DNA of 64,000 nt, from NCBI RefSeq assembly GCF_030272615.1, contig NC_081406.1, positions 240,550,422-240,614,421 on the forward strand, given 5' to 3'. Within the stretch, counting starts at the first letter, position 1. Each line of letters opens with the position of its first letter. Position numbers and translations under genes: made by a program. The notes below the pieces were generated by a model. The model saw only the letters and a list, made by a program, of their open reading frames with translations, had not been told where the DNA came from and searched no databases. The DNA comes from Cryptomeria japonica (lineage: Eukaryota; Streptophyta; Pinopsida; Cupressales; Cupressaceae). Shown in pieces: positions 47,517-60,694 of this stretch.

Positions 47517-50500
47517 GATTTAATTGTCCTTCTCTCCCCATATAACGGTCCTTTCTGAGTATCTCTTTAATATTTAAATTGAGATCATCCTCGTGCCAAA
47601 TCATTTGAATGTCAGAATTAACTCTAGTATTCACTAAACAGTCAGCAACACTATTTTTCTCTCTGAAGGCATGTTGTATAATAATTTCTTTGAAACTAGT
47701 GATAATCTCTCTAGCTCTCATGATGATATTCTCAATAGACCAAGAAGGCTTCGATTCCCCCTTTAAGCACTTAATAATATTAAGTGAATCCCCCTCAAGC
47801 CATATTTTATCATAATTGAGATTTTTGGCTATAATTAAAGTATGTAAGGAAGCGGAGGCTTCAGCAAAATGGCTAGTTTGATTCCCCAGAGGACCAACCA
47901 CTGCCTTGAGGCAACTTCCAGCAAAATTCTTGATAATGCCCCCATATCTAGCTTTACCTGGATTTCATTTAGAAGCCCCATCGAAGTTAGCCTTAATCCA
48001 TCCCTGTGGGGGGAAACACCAAACAAGACCACCTTTGTCTTTCTCCTTGCTAGTAGTGGTGGTAGAAAGATTCCATCTGTCTTTGAAATCCTCTTTAGTA
48101 GCAAGTCCCTGATCAGTGCCATAGAGGCATTAAAAAATACTCCTAAAGATATTGTCTGCAACCACTTCAGGAATAGCCCTTTTATCTCTGAAAATCTTGT
48201 TGTTGCGCTCTTTCCATATATTCCATATAACAATTGGCAGAGTAAGTCTCCAGGTCTCCACAATTTTAGGATTAGAGCTAGGACAATGCCATTGAAGCCA
48301 AGCATCACCAAGAGAGTTCGGGAAGACCCAGCTCAGGTTCCACCTAGACAGGATGATTTTCCAGATGTCCTAGCTAAAAGAGAATTGATTGAGAATATGG
48401 CAAGCTATCTCTTCTTCCCTGCAACAAAGAGAACACATGTTAGGAAAAATGATGCCTCTTTTATGAAGATTATCTAGGGTTAATATCTTATTTTGGATGA
48501 AAATCCAAAAGAAGATGTTGACTTTGGGAACTAAGTTCTTATTCCAAACTTTAGCCCAGATGGGAGTAGCTTCCACTGAGACATTATGAATAGCCACAAC
48601 AGAGGAAACAGAGTATTTCCCAGCTAGAGTTTTCCCCCATATCAGAATGTCATCTTTGTTGTCTCTAGGGATTTTAGCAGAAAGAGCAATCTGAAGGAAC
48701 TTGAGATCCAGGCATTGCTAGCTAAAGTCAATCTAGTCCCCATTTATCCAGTAATCTCTTACCATTTCACCATACCTGCATTTGAAGCTGTCTTTCCAAT
48801 CTTTGATGATAGGGATTTCCTCCAGAGGTTTATCCAGGATCCATCTATCTTCCCAAAATCTTATTTTCCTCCCATCCCCAAGGTTCCAGGTTCTGCCAAT
48901 AGCATCCCAGCCTTTAGTAGATTGCACTGCATTCCAAATGGTAGATCCATCAACAGAGAAAGAGTTGTCAAATAATTCTTCCTCAGAAGGTTGCATATAG
49001 AGATATTTGTTTTTCCAAATAGAGTTCCATTCTCTTTCCTCCCCTTTAAAATCTCCAAATTTGTTTGGCTAATAAAGCTTTATTCATAGAACTAATGTTC
49101 CTTAAGCCCAGCCCACTTGAGGCCTTAGGGGTACAAATGTTATTCCAGGCTATAAGGGGGATTTTGTTTTTAACTTCCACACCCGACCAAAGGAACTTTT
49201 TTGGATTCTTTCAATAGCTTCTGCAAACTTTGAGGGGATTTTGAAAAAGCTAAGAGCATACACAGGAAGATTTTGGAGAGTGGCTTTGAGCAGAGTGACT
49301 TTACCAGCTTGACTAAGAACAACCCCTTTCCAGCCAATGAGTTTCAGGTTGAGTCTATCAATTAACTTATTCTAGAAGGCATCCTCTGGATTGAGACAAA
49401 GAGGAAGCCCCAAATAGGTAGAAGGACACTTACATATGTTACAATCAAGAATCCTACCAATCCTAATTTGCCTTTGGGCCGAGGTGTTGATGAAAAACAA
49501 AGAGCTTTTATCCCAATTGATTTTTTGACCAGAGGCAGATTCATAGGTATTCAGAATGATTTTCATGTTTTTGGCTTCCAAGATGGTGGCTTCCCCAGTG
49601 GTGATAGAGTCATCAACAAATTGTTCATGAGAGCAAACAAAATTGGATGAAGAGGGTTTCAGACCCTTAAGATTGCCTTTTTCCACACTTTTAAGGATGA
49701 ATCTACCTGGGCATTCAACAAGAATGGTAAACAGGATAGGGGAGATGGGGTCTCCCTATCTAAGACCTTTGGAGCTTTTGAAGAAATTAGATGGGGAGCC
49801 ATTAACAATAACAATAGAGGAGGAAGTTTCCATGAGTTGAGAACAGAGCTGGATAACTTTGTCACCAAAACCAAAAGATTTCATGATCCTGAGGAGAAAT
49901 TGCCAGTTCACTCTATCAAAAGCTTTAGCCATGTCTAACTTAAGGAAGAATCCCTGTTTACTCACCATTTTCAGGGAGTGGATATTTTCATGAACAGAGA
50001 TAATAGAGTCCAAAATCTATCTTCTGAGGACAAAGCCATTCTATTGGACAGAGATAATCCTTGGGAGAACATCTAGCAACTTGGAAGTCAAAACCTTGGA
50101 AAGGATCTTGTAGACAGAGTTACACAAGCTGATGGGTCTAAACATGTTAAGAGAATTAGCTCCTGGGATCTTTGGGATAAGGACAATGAAAGTGGTGTTC
50201 AGTTCCTTAAGAAGTTTTCTAGAGCCAAAGAATTCCTTAACACTATTGCAAATGTCTGCCTCCATAATGTGCCAGAATTTTTGGAAGAAAAACATGGGAA
50301 AGCCATCCAGGCCAGGGGATTTATCGCCCTGAAAGGAAAACACCGCCTTTCTGATTTCAGGATTAGTGGGAATACGGGATAAGAGGCGATTGTCAGCTTC
50401 CGATAAGATAGAAGGGATAGCTTGTAAAAGTGTATTTTACTTACTGTAATCTAAGTTGTCCACTTCACCCAACAAGGTACTGAAATGCTCGAGAGCTTCC

Positions 50501-51520
50501 TTCTTGATGTCACAATCCTCTGTCAGGACACCTTTATTGCAAGTTAGTCTGGATATTCTATTGGCTACCCTATGCTTAAGGGTGGTTAAGTGAAAGAAGC
50601 GGGTGTTTTTATCACCTTCCTTCGGGAACAAAGCTCTAGATCTTTGTCTCCAGAAAGTCTCTTCATTAGAAATGATGGAGTGGTATTTAGATAACAGATC
50701 ATTTTCAGCCATCCTAAGATCTTCGGTCAACCCCACCTCTTGGATTCTATCCTGAACAAACTTTAATTCAGCTTTGACTTGAGTTTTGTTCTTGAATATG
50801 TCCCCAAAAATCTCTTTGTTCTAGGTTTTAATTTTGGCTTTTATGATGTTGAGCATTTTAGCAATTCTAAAGAGCCTTACCCTCCACTTCAGAGTTCTAC
50901 CATTCAGTAATGTAGGCTTCCAGAGAAGGATGGGAGAGCCAAGCTTTTTCAAATCTGAAAGGGAAGTTTCTCTTAGCCGAAAAAGAGTTGGCAAAAAATG
51001 AGATGGGGAAATGGTCTGAACATATTTTGATAACAGAACCAAGGGAGCAGCTATACTTAGAAAGCCAGTCAGAGGAAATTAAAGATTTGTCAAGCCTAAC
51101 TTGAATCAAATCAGCTCTGGTTCTTCTATTGGTCCAGGTGTAATTGATGCCTTGGAGATCAACATCAATGAGAGCTTAGTCATTAATGAAATCCATTAGG
51201 TCTTGTTTTCTATCAAGATGTAAGGGGATTCCTCCCATCTTATCTTCATCTTTGATCAGGGTATTGAATTCTCCCATAATAATCCAACTTTGATCAACAA
51301 ACTGGAGTCTGTCAGCCACAAGGCTTTTCCAGAATTTAGCTCTCCCGAATTTAGTGTTACGAGCATAGGCATTAGATAACACCCAAACAAAGTTGTCCTT
51401 AATATGCTCAAGAAAAACTGAGTTCCTATTAAAGGCGGAGATGATTTCCTTTCCTATTATAGTATTTTTGTTCCAAAACATCGTAGTTCCTCCAGAAGCA
51501 CCCTCTGAGTTAGTTCCTAT
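47506..51520 (-). pseudogene. LINE ORF2, main part: endonuclease C-terminus, reverse transcriptase, RNase H
   Basis: It continues the endonuclease after the LTR insertion: WIIMGEFN (GDFN motif, about 51265), SDHFPI (about 51005). A frameshift near 50900-50940 moves to the frame used until the end. Reverse transcriptase: SPGLDGFPMFFFQKFW (about 50320), FRPISLCNSVYKI (about 50140), KLDMAKAFDRVNW (about 49930), GDPISPILF preceded by a stop where Gln is usual, and FVDD (about 49620) in place of Y/FADD. Next FWEDRWILD and a zf-RVT-like region with CSLCCREEE (48597-48370). RNase H of the RVT_3 type: NFDGASK, FAEASASLH, EGDSLN and NSVAD supply the acidic residues (about 47985-47640). Stops are dense between 49370 and 49000. 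It ends TAA at 47506-47508. Confidence 0.9.
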
Positions 51521-52978
51521 TGTAGATCAGGAAATTGAAAATCATCAAAACAATAGCAATTAGGACAACCACAAAACCTAAAGCTTCTATGAAAGCAATC
51601 CTAATCCAATCAATGAAGACATAAAGACAAGATATTCAAATCAAATGAAATCGAAGCAAACTGACGCAGATATCTCCTTCATGTGGCTCCATTGATCTTC
51701 TTTCACCTTCAAATTTGATGTGGATCTCACCTACAAATGCAAAATGCAAGTGGAAAGCAAGTTGTTGACAAAATTTGCAGTATAAGGTTACTTGAAAATG
51801 TGATTGATTCCCCCTTTCATTGAAGAAAATCATCCAATTTATAGACAAATTGGAGAGAGGGCAAGATTAGCATGAAGAGATTTGAAAGGAAATTCAAATC
51901 AAGAATGGCAAAATTATGACAAATGTATGACAATTTCTAAGCAAGGTGTATGCCAAATTATGACAAATTATGACAAGATTGAAATGCCATTCCCATGATA
52001 AAAGGAAAGAGAGAAAATAGCCTCCATGATTGCAACAAATGGAAGCATAAACATAGGAGAAAATGAGGGAATGAAATTAGGGGAAATATTAGAAAAATTA
52101 AAGAAAAATAGGAGAAATAGAAATTAGGAATTAGGAGAAATTAGCAAATTAGAAAATTGAGGAAAAAGATAAAATAGAAATTAGGTGAATTAATTAATAG
52201 GTTTTCATCCATTAATTAATTCATGAAAGAGACCTAGGATTAAATAAATAGATTTATTTAACCCACAAAGAAGAAGAAAAGGATTAAATGAACAAATCAT
52301 AAAACCCTAGAAATAAGAGGACAAGGAATTAGGTCAAGACAACAAGAAATTCACGTAGACGATCATGATTCTGATTGACAAAGGACCAATGTTGATAAAT
52401 GATTGAGATTGGTTGACAAAAATCAATGACGAATTGACCAAGATTGACAAGGAGATCAAATTGATAGGCACCAATTGACGAGGAACAATTACTAATCAAT
52501 CCAAATTGACATGATTGAAAAGGACAAGGATTGATGACGAATCGATCACAAAATGACAAGATTGACAAGGATAAAGATCGATGATGAATTGATCGCAAAA
52601 TGATGAGATTGACAAGTTGATAATCGCAAATGATTACTATAAAGCTAAAGATGATTGAAAGATTGACAAGAGGACAAAACCCTAATTCTATCATTGATTA
52701 GGATTGACAATGTCCAAAATGATGATAAATGAGCATGCACCATGATGTGACCAGATAAGATCGACCAAAATCATGACTGAAGATTGCTATCGACAAGACC
52801 TAATTCAAAAGTGAGAAAAATGAGGAATGCAGAAGAAGGACTCGATGCTCGCAAATGATAAAGACCAAGTGCGCAAAATAGAAGAAATATTAATGCGACG
52901 CAAGAACCCTAAAATAAGGCAATGCGCAAAATGTTAAAGTATGACTCCACAAGCGTTGACCATTTTTAGATGTCTAGA
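51521..52978 (-). repeat. 3' LTR of nested non-autonomous LTR element
   Basis: TGTAGATCAGG...GATGTCTAGA; the terminal CA has become GA. Contains many degenerate ATTGACAAGGA words (52370-52640). Very similar to 60695-62153, with scattered differences. Confidence 0.92.
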
Positions 52979-55679
52979 TTTTGCCCCTCTTTGAGACAAT
53001 GTGATTCTAAGCGTTGTTTCAAAGAACAATAATAAAAATGTCCTAGACAATAACAATAACATATGCATGTCCCCTTGAGGAATTGGTCAGAAAAATCCAG
53101 AAAAGAGGCCAAGTGATCGATAAGAATGACAGAAGACGATAGGTTCGAACAGATCAAAAATCGAAGGTCGGATGCACAAAGAACAAGCAGTGGAAGGCAC
53201 AAAAGACCGCGACCATCATAAGATGGAGAGCATGCACGTCCATCTAGGTACTGACAAAGATCTATATAGGAGACAAGGAGAAAGAAAAGAGTTCATTTGC
53301 ACTAGCCAAAGTGGAGGAGTTGTTGCTCGGGAAAAAGGACCCTTGTAGAGAGATGGTGAACATTCCAATGGCAGATCACCTTGGGGAACATGTACACATC
53401 TACAGATGACCGGACAACACAGGAGCAGCGGTATGTAGCTCAAAAACCCATATGTTCAAGTTCATGAATTTTGCTTGATTGTGGGACATTGCGGGGCCCA
53501 CAGGGGAGAGAAAAATGCAAATCTACGCCTGTGTGGGCGCATTCTGCACCTGTGTAAGGTACACAGGTGTAGCTTGATGTTGCACAAGCACAAGACAGTG
53601 TGTACAAGCACAATTGTGCACTTATGACCGAACTAGACCAAACGGACTGCCAAGACTGACGGAAGAAATGTTAGTAAGAAGAAATTGGACAGAAGATAGT
53701 TAGAGATGAAGGAAAACTTGCTTTCACAAATGCACATAAGTAGGTGAGAACCTTTATTTATCATAGCAAAGTGGATGCAGAGCATCATGGCATTGAAGGC
53801 CAGAGCTGGAATGCAACCCCTTTTGCAAAAGACAGACACATCACACACAAGGAATGAGTGAAGCATCCTAGGGTGCATACATCAAGGGTCGAGGTATGTG
53901 TAGTGTTCATAAAGCGAACGTACTTATCACAGACACCCAATGATATAGTTGCCCCAGTTTGTGACAAACATTCCACAAACAACAAACACAACAAAAAAAG
54001 GAAAGGGACCATGAACCATCCCAGTCACTCTAAATCACTTAGTGACATCATCGAGCAACATAGGAACATGATCGAAGCCAAAGATAAATCAGTAAAAAGA
54101 TAAGACGCACAAATTCAACCAAGTCAAACAAACAGTCTGATTGTCATTGTAAAAAGTGGAAAACAAGAATGATCATGCTGTTTGGTTTGAGGGAATGCGG
54201 TACCCCGTCAAAGACAGGACACAGTCTGGTTTCGAGAATACCACACCCTGTATAAGACCCATGATAATGTTGACAAGGACCAATGGTAACATTGATGCTA
54301 TTTGGATTGATGTGACAACTGTGATCAGGTTGAATGCTTGGTTGGTCAAACAGTTCATCTGTTAATGCGTGATTTCATTAAAGCACAATGTTTGATTGAT
54401 TGTCGTTGGATGTATACTTAGCAATCTATCTATGCACAAAGGGGACCATTTATTGACAAAATACAAAATGCCAAAGAAATTGTTTTTGGATTTTGATGTT
54501 TTTCACTTTGTAGGAATTTCGAGTTTTTTACCATTTTTTTGTTCATTTTTCAGGACTTTATTTGATTTTTTAGGGATTTTTTCAGGACATTATTTGATTT
54601 TTAGGGATTTTTTCAAGACATTATATGATTTTTTTTTTGAATTATTTCGGGACATTTTTTGAATGTTTTTGGATTATTTCAGGACATTTTACAAAATTTT
54701 TAAGACTTTTTTTTTTTTTTTTAGGACTTCATTTGATTTTTTTGGATTTTTTATGATTTTGCCCCCAGTGTCTAGCAAGGCAAGGAATATGATAGGTGAA
54801 TAAATAGGCTTGCTGAAATGATGGTGGATAGAGAGAAGACAAAGGCCTTTTATTACGAAGACAATGGGACAAGAGATTGGATATGGCAATGTAAAGCAGT
54901 GACATGGCATGAGGGACATGTCAAGAGGTTTTTGAATCCATGTTTAAATTTTGCGTCCTTATGTTAGATCAAGCTCAAGGAATGAAAAAAAGAGTGTATG
55001 GATAGTGATAAGATATGGATAGGATAAGAAAGACTAAGAATGGATAAGGGACATGAACTAAAGGTCGGGATAGGCTAAGGGATAGTGGCAGAAAGTTGCA
55101 ATAAGCTAGGGAATATGGATGAAAGGTTGTAATAAGCAAATAGATAAAGACCAAAAGCTATGATGGACTAAAAGCTGCAAACAAGATGCATGATGCTCAT
55201 GAAGATCCTCAACCTTGTCAAGATCAAAGGTGGAAAGAGGAAATGGACATGAAGGACAATAGGATAATGGAGGAGTATGACATGGTATGATAGGATAATG
55301 AAGGGCAATAGGATATGAAGGAGGAAACCTGCCCCCAAGTGTGGTGTGCAAGAAGTTCATAAATTACGCATGACACATGTTTGCCAGATTTTCATCATGG
55401 TACTTTCCCAAGGCGCCTGTTTTCCAGGTTTTCACCAGTGGACGAATTATTTTTGCTTTACTTTTTTCTTTTGTCTTTTTTTTTTCTCACTTTTTTTTGT
55501 ATTTTGACTTTTTCAATAGAAGATGGACACATGATAGGGGATGGAAGAAGGACTCAAGCATCTTTTTTTTTTTTTTGGATAGTAGCCTTTGAAAAAAATG
55601 GACCATGACCTTTAAAAGTATGCTCAAAGACATTGGTAGGATAAGGACATGGAAAATAAGATGAAACTAAGGAAAGGAT
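52979..55679 (-). other. 3' non-coding interior of nested LTR element
   Basis: Contains the PPT at 52979-52993 and no supported gene. A short perfect inverted repeat CACCTGTGTA/TACACAGGTG is at 53547-53569. A T-rich minisatellite is at 54546-54760, and T-runs lie near 55480-55580. Confidence 0.7.
54546..54760 (-). repeat. T-rich minisatellite, about 30-bp period
   Basis: Five to six degenerate units of TTTTCAGGACATTATTTGA plus TTTTTAGGGATT. Confidence 0.7.
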
Positions 55680-58571
55680 TTATGTAAAGGATTGGATCAA
55701 AGGGATCGAAGGATGAAAAATATGCATTGGATAATGGATAGGGTATTGGAAGAATTGGGCTTTAGTGGATGGAAATGTTGGCAAGATCACCATTGGAACA
55801 CACCTTGAGGGGTGGTGGATTGATGGAGGAAAAATGGATCTCAGATTGTGAGATTTGGATGGAGGAAAGGATAGTGATTCTAGGACATCGAGACCCAAAA
55901 TAGATGATGAAGGTGATGGAGGAATAGATTTGAGAGGTTTGAATGGAGGAATAGCAATTTTAGATGCCAATTTTGATGTTTCTTTATGATTTTGTGCTTC
56001 AAGGAGTTGCTTAAGGATCCACATGGTTTTTGATTTTTCATTCTTTTGTGGTTCCTTGGAGTGCATTGCGAACACAAGTGATTTAGGAACCCATATAGAT
56101 TTTAACTTTTGTTTTTGAGCAATGGGCCTTTGTGACCTTTTAGATTTTTCCTTTTTTTTTTGGATCATATTTTTCTTTGCTTTGACATGTTGATTAGATT
56201 GGACATGTTGATCCTTGAATACATGTGGATTTTTAGACTTATGACTTTTATGCTTGGCATCCAAATTGCTTGGAGGGGGAAAGGAATGCATGGATGGATA
56301 GGAATGAAGTGGAGGTCTTTTGCATGGATGAAAGTTACTCAAATATGTGTTCCTTTGTTGACCTTGCATACAGGACGCAGGGATATTATAAGGACCTAGG
56401 ATGGATGGAAGGGATAAAGGGGAAGGGATATGTTTGGATTTTGAAGGGATGTTGGATTTAGTAGGGGTACCCACGTCTTGAGGAATTTCACTGAGGCCAT
56501 GACCATTAATATTTTCTTTAACATGAAGGGATTCTTGCTTATGGAGATCTACTCCTTTGCCTTTATGAATAACTTGACTTGTAGGATACTCTTTTCTTTG
56601 GGAAGAAGACGCGAGTCCATTATGAGGTGGATATGATATGAAAGAAATAATGAGACCTTGAAGTGGATCAGATTGCACCAAAGTGGAAGAACCCATTATG
56701 CATGTTGAGGGTTCATGAACATCTTGCATTGACACGTTAGAATCATGAAGGGGGCTAGGATTGTGTAGTGGACATGGTTCAATGACAGGCTCTTCAAGAG
56801 ATGGAATGGGAGAAATAATGGGATCATCAAAAGAAATGAGATCTTGGAGTGTATATGGAGCATTAAGACAAGGAGATAGAGGAACAAAAGGATCTTGTGG
56901 AGGATTTAAAGGAATAATTTGATCTTGACAAGGAGGAATATCATTGGAATCCTCTTTAAAGGCGCTTTACTCTAGACTTTTAATGGGATCATCATAAAGG
57001 ATGGAAAGGATATCTTGATCTTTCTTAGGAAGTGGAATGCCAATGGGATTTGAAAGGACATTTTTTTCATGAAATGGAAGGGGATCATTTGGGATTGGAT
57101 GGACTGGGATATCTTGATCTTGCTTAGGGAATGGAGTGTCAATAGGACTTTGGATAGGATGGACAAGAATAGGGGAATCATCGTGAGTGTCTAGGAACAT
57201 GGAGTCCTAGTCAACAATTGGATGGGATGATAAGGTTTTGGGATCTTGATCTTGATCTTTTTTAAGACATGTTTCTTCATGCTCTAAATTATCCTCTTGA
57301 CATGGGGTTGGACTTTGGATATGCATGGGGGATTCTGACAAGGGATCAATGTTTTGGCATGAAGGAAATGCACTTTGAACATTTGTGATGGATTCTGGCA
57401 AGGAATCAATGCTTGAACATGAGGAAGAGGGACTTCGAATGAGGTCCTCTAAAATAGGTAATGGCAATAAAGTGCACGGTGGCATTGGGTCTTGTATTTC
57501 TGAAACATGACAAGGATGTGCATCATGAATTGGATTATCTTGGCAATCAATTATGGATAGCCCTTGGATAATTTCATCCTTGGGTGTGTTGTTTGATGAG
57601 GACAATATGGAAGGTTCTTGTGAAGCTTCTAAAGGTGTAGGGATAGATGCCACTGGAGAGTCAATTTGTTTGTGGGGAGATGAGGCATTGCTAGACATAA
57701 GTGTATTATTTTGATCTTCCTCAAAGAACTCACTTGGTAATTTCCTTAAGATCCTTGCAATAAGGCCACCTTTCTTTCAAGGTTTTGACATAGTTGTATC
57801 TGGAATTTGAACTTGTTTGGCAGGGAGTTGGTTCTGGTCTAATGTCATGTTTTGATTTCGAACTAGTTGTTGATCAAATTGGTTTAACATGTTCAAAATT
57901 TGGCTTGGTGCATGTTGCAAGTTTTGTTTTTGAATTTGTGATTGTAGTTGTTGATGCTGAGTTTGTTGTCGATAATTAATAGTTGGTTGGACATATTGTT
58001 GAAATTAGACCATTGGTTGTGTTGGTTGTATATGTTGGACTATTGGTTGTGTCTGTTGTAAATGTTGGAACTATTAAACAATTAGTTGTGATGGTTGAAA
58101 ATGTGATTGATAGTAAACACCTTCTTGTTCTTATTGTGGGGGCACATAATGTTGTTGTCTCTTTTCTTGAAATTGTTTCATCATCTCTATTTGTGAGAGG
58201 AAAGCTGGTATGTTTGATTGTTCAATAAGAGATCTTACATCAATTGGCCCAAAGTTTGGGTTTGGACCTTGAAATTTTTCAAATTTTTTGGTCATTTGGG
58301 ATCTAACCTTCTCACTGTTTTTCACTTTTTGTTCCAATATCTCCTTTTCTTGAGCTAGTTTCTCCTCTAATTTTTGTATTTGGACATTTAAATCATCATG
58401 ATAGGTTTGATCCAAGTTATGAGACATGTAGAGATTGGATTGACATGATTGATTGCTCAATTGTGATGACATGGCTTCGTAAGAAGGTTGAGACCTTATT
58501 TCAACAAACATGTCACTATGCAATGCAACTAATGGGATTAACAAATGCAACCTAAAAGGATGACTATGCAA
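55680..58571 (-). pseudogene. Decayed low-complexity ORF of nested LTR element
   Basis: Open segments 58571-58131, 57698-57207, 57200-56967 and 56735-55680 all share one frame, so they descend from a single ORF of about 960 codons. Order: Gln/Ser-rich start, a coiled coil (QIQKLEEKLAQEKEILEQKV, about 58400-58290), a Gln-rich stretch with stops, KKGGLIARILRKLPSEFFEE (about 57760), a long Ser/Pro/Asp region with repeated KQDQDIP/KKDQDIL words, and a Pro/His/Lys/Ser-rich C-terminus. No gag core, zinc knuckle or catalytic motif is visible. It may be a gag-like or accessory protein; I do not recognise it. Confidence 0.65.
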
Positions 58572-60694
58572 CTAAATGTTTTTGGACTTTTTGAATTTTT
58601 GGAATGACAACTAGATGCAACTAAATGCAATGAAAATGTGACCTTTCTTTGGACCTTTGAGTTTCTATGGTTTGATAATGTTATGCAACTAAGTGCAGCC
58701 TATTTTTTTGTTATTATTTCAAGAATTTTTGGAAATGATATGCAATCTAAAGCAATGGTAATGCAACCTATTTTTTTGTTGTTTTTCAAGGTTTGGACAA
58801 ACTTTTTGGAATGCAAACCTAAAGACTCAACCTTGGGAAGTTGAAATGAAGTCTAGACCTTAAAGGACAAAGGACCAAATGACAATAGGACAAATTGACA
58901 ATGTCTCACCTATATGCTTGGATACTAAGCTAGGTTTGACAAAAATGATATTAATGAAAGGACAAATTTTAGACAAGGTGAAGACTCCCTAACAACAACT
59001 TAGGGTATCATCCAAAGTTTTGATTTTTCAAGTTTGACAAACCAAATTTTTGAGACTAAATGCAAGATGGAAATGATTATGACAATGACTTAGGATATGA
59101 CATGAAAATGATCTAAGGATATGATATGACAAGATGAAGCCAAGACAAGATGACAATATAATGCTAAGGATATGCGAAGACCAATGACTTGGAATATGCA
59201 AAATGCAACCTAAGCAAGACCTAATTTTAGCATGACAAGGATAATGCATGAATGTCACCTAAATGGAAATCTAGCTTAGATATGACAATGAAATGAAAAC
59301 TTAGGGAAATGATTTTGAACCTAAGTGCAAAATGAGGACGCTTGCAATGAAAAGCACTAAAATGAAGGGAGATGACGATATTTCCTAGGACCTGAGTTGG
59401 ACTATTCAAAACCTAGCCTAAAGTGACATGAATTTTGAAACAAAGATATTCAATGTCTTGACAAGCCATGTTCAAATGTTGGATGAATACTTGGACAAAT
59501 TTGGACTTTCGTTTGGATTTTGTTTTAAATTGAAGGTTGTTTATTTTGAAAACCCAAGTTGATTATAAGCACTTTTGAAAGTTTGTATTTGATTTAACTT
59601 TTGACAATCATGGAAGACAAAATGTTTGTTTGACTTTGACTCAAGACAATCAAGCACATTCATAACAAATCCTATGGCTAGCAAGGGAAATATCTGTTGA
59701 ATCCTCTAACCATAAAATACAACACTCAACTAGATAGCTAGATGCTTGGTAGCACTGGCTCCCCCTTACAGTGCACTCACTTCTCGGGCATACCAAGCTT
59801 CGTGTTCAAGGGGCATCACTTCCCAAGAACTTGCTATCTCTAACTGAGGAGTACATGAGAGGTGTCTTTCGCATGCACATATCACAATGCCTGAGCCAAC
59901 AGATAGAAGGATTTTGGCATCTAAAAACAAGAGATTCTAGTAAGGGCATCCGTTCGGGTGGGTATTGATCCGGTGAATAAATCATCGTAATACCATTCCA
60001 GCACCCATTGTCTACAACTTTCGTTGTATCCACAGTTATTTAGAGTGGTTCGAAAGAGCTTGGCTTTAGCCTGTCACCACTTTGGGTCGTTCCCTCTCAC
60101 CAATGCCTGTGCGAAGTGCCAGGCAAATCGGGAGGCAAGCCTAGTTCTAAGGGTTAAAACATGCAATCAAATTAAAAATAGACAAAGCATGCATGGTGTT
60201 CATTAACCTTTAAGAAATGAAATGTGCAACTACTTTAAAAATTGCAAGCAAGATGTTTTAATGAGAGTCTTTGACCGCATCCTACATAAGATTCGTTAGT
60301 AGTTGCAATTTTAGTCTTCATCACACGTAACGCCAAGATGCTGCACAGAGAATTAGCACCAAAGAAAAACCAAAATGCAAGAAATAGAATGAAAACAAAC
60401 AAATTTGCAAGTAAAAACAACTGATTTCACCTCTGTTTCTGGCTTGCACAGGTGCAGAATCCCTCAACACAGGTGCAAAACCAATCAAAACAGGTGCAAA
60501 AAACTTCAATACAGGCATAGAAAACTCAAACACAGGCACAAAAAACTCAAACACAGGCATAGAAAACGTCAACACAGGCGCAGAAGTGTCCAGAAAGCTT
60601 TGAGTCACCCTGTTTCTTAAGTTTTTCACTTGCAAATAGATCAAAAGCACTCAAAAATGATTAAGGGGTTAGTTCACGTTGGGTTCACCAAAAA
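58572..60694 (-). other. Leader region and PBS of nested LTR element
   Basis: PBS at 60676-60690, 4 nt from the LTR. A more GC-balanced block at about 59755-60150 stands out from the AT-rich surroundings but has no recognised gene. ATGACAA-rich words dominate 58900-59250. Confidence 0.65.
60448..60594 (-). repeat. 21-bp minisatellite, seven copies
   Basis: Exact 21-bp register from 60448: ACAGG(T/C)(G/A)(C/T)A, then an A-rich centre, ending TCAAC/TCAAA. It lies in the leader about 100 bp from the 5' LTR. The first unit is complementary over 14 nt to 53541-53554. Confidence 0.88.

Noticed and set aside
47869-48477. 202-codon plus-strand frame opposite the LINE RNase H region
   Set aside because: Antisense shadow; the minus strand carries the recognisable zf-RVT and RNase H motifs.
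54156-54365. 69-codon plus-strand frame with a mixed, protein-like composition
   Set aside because: Lies in the non-coding 3' interior of the nested LTR element, no motif, opposite strand to the element.
59755-60150. Higher-complexity block as a possible captured gene or structural RNA
   Set aside because: Opposing short frames only, no motif; kept as part of the leader.
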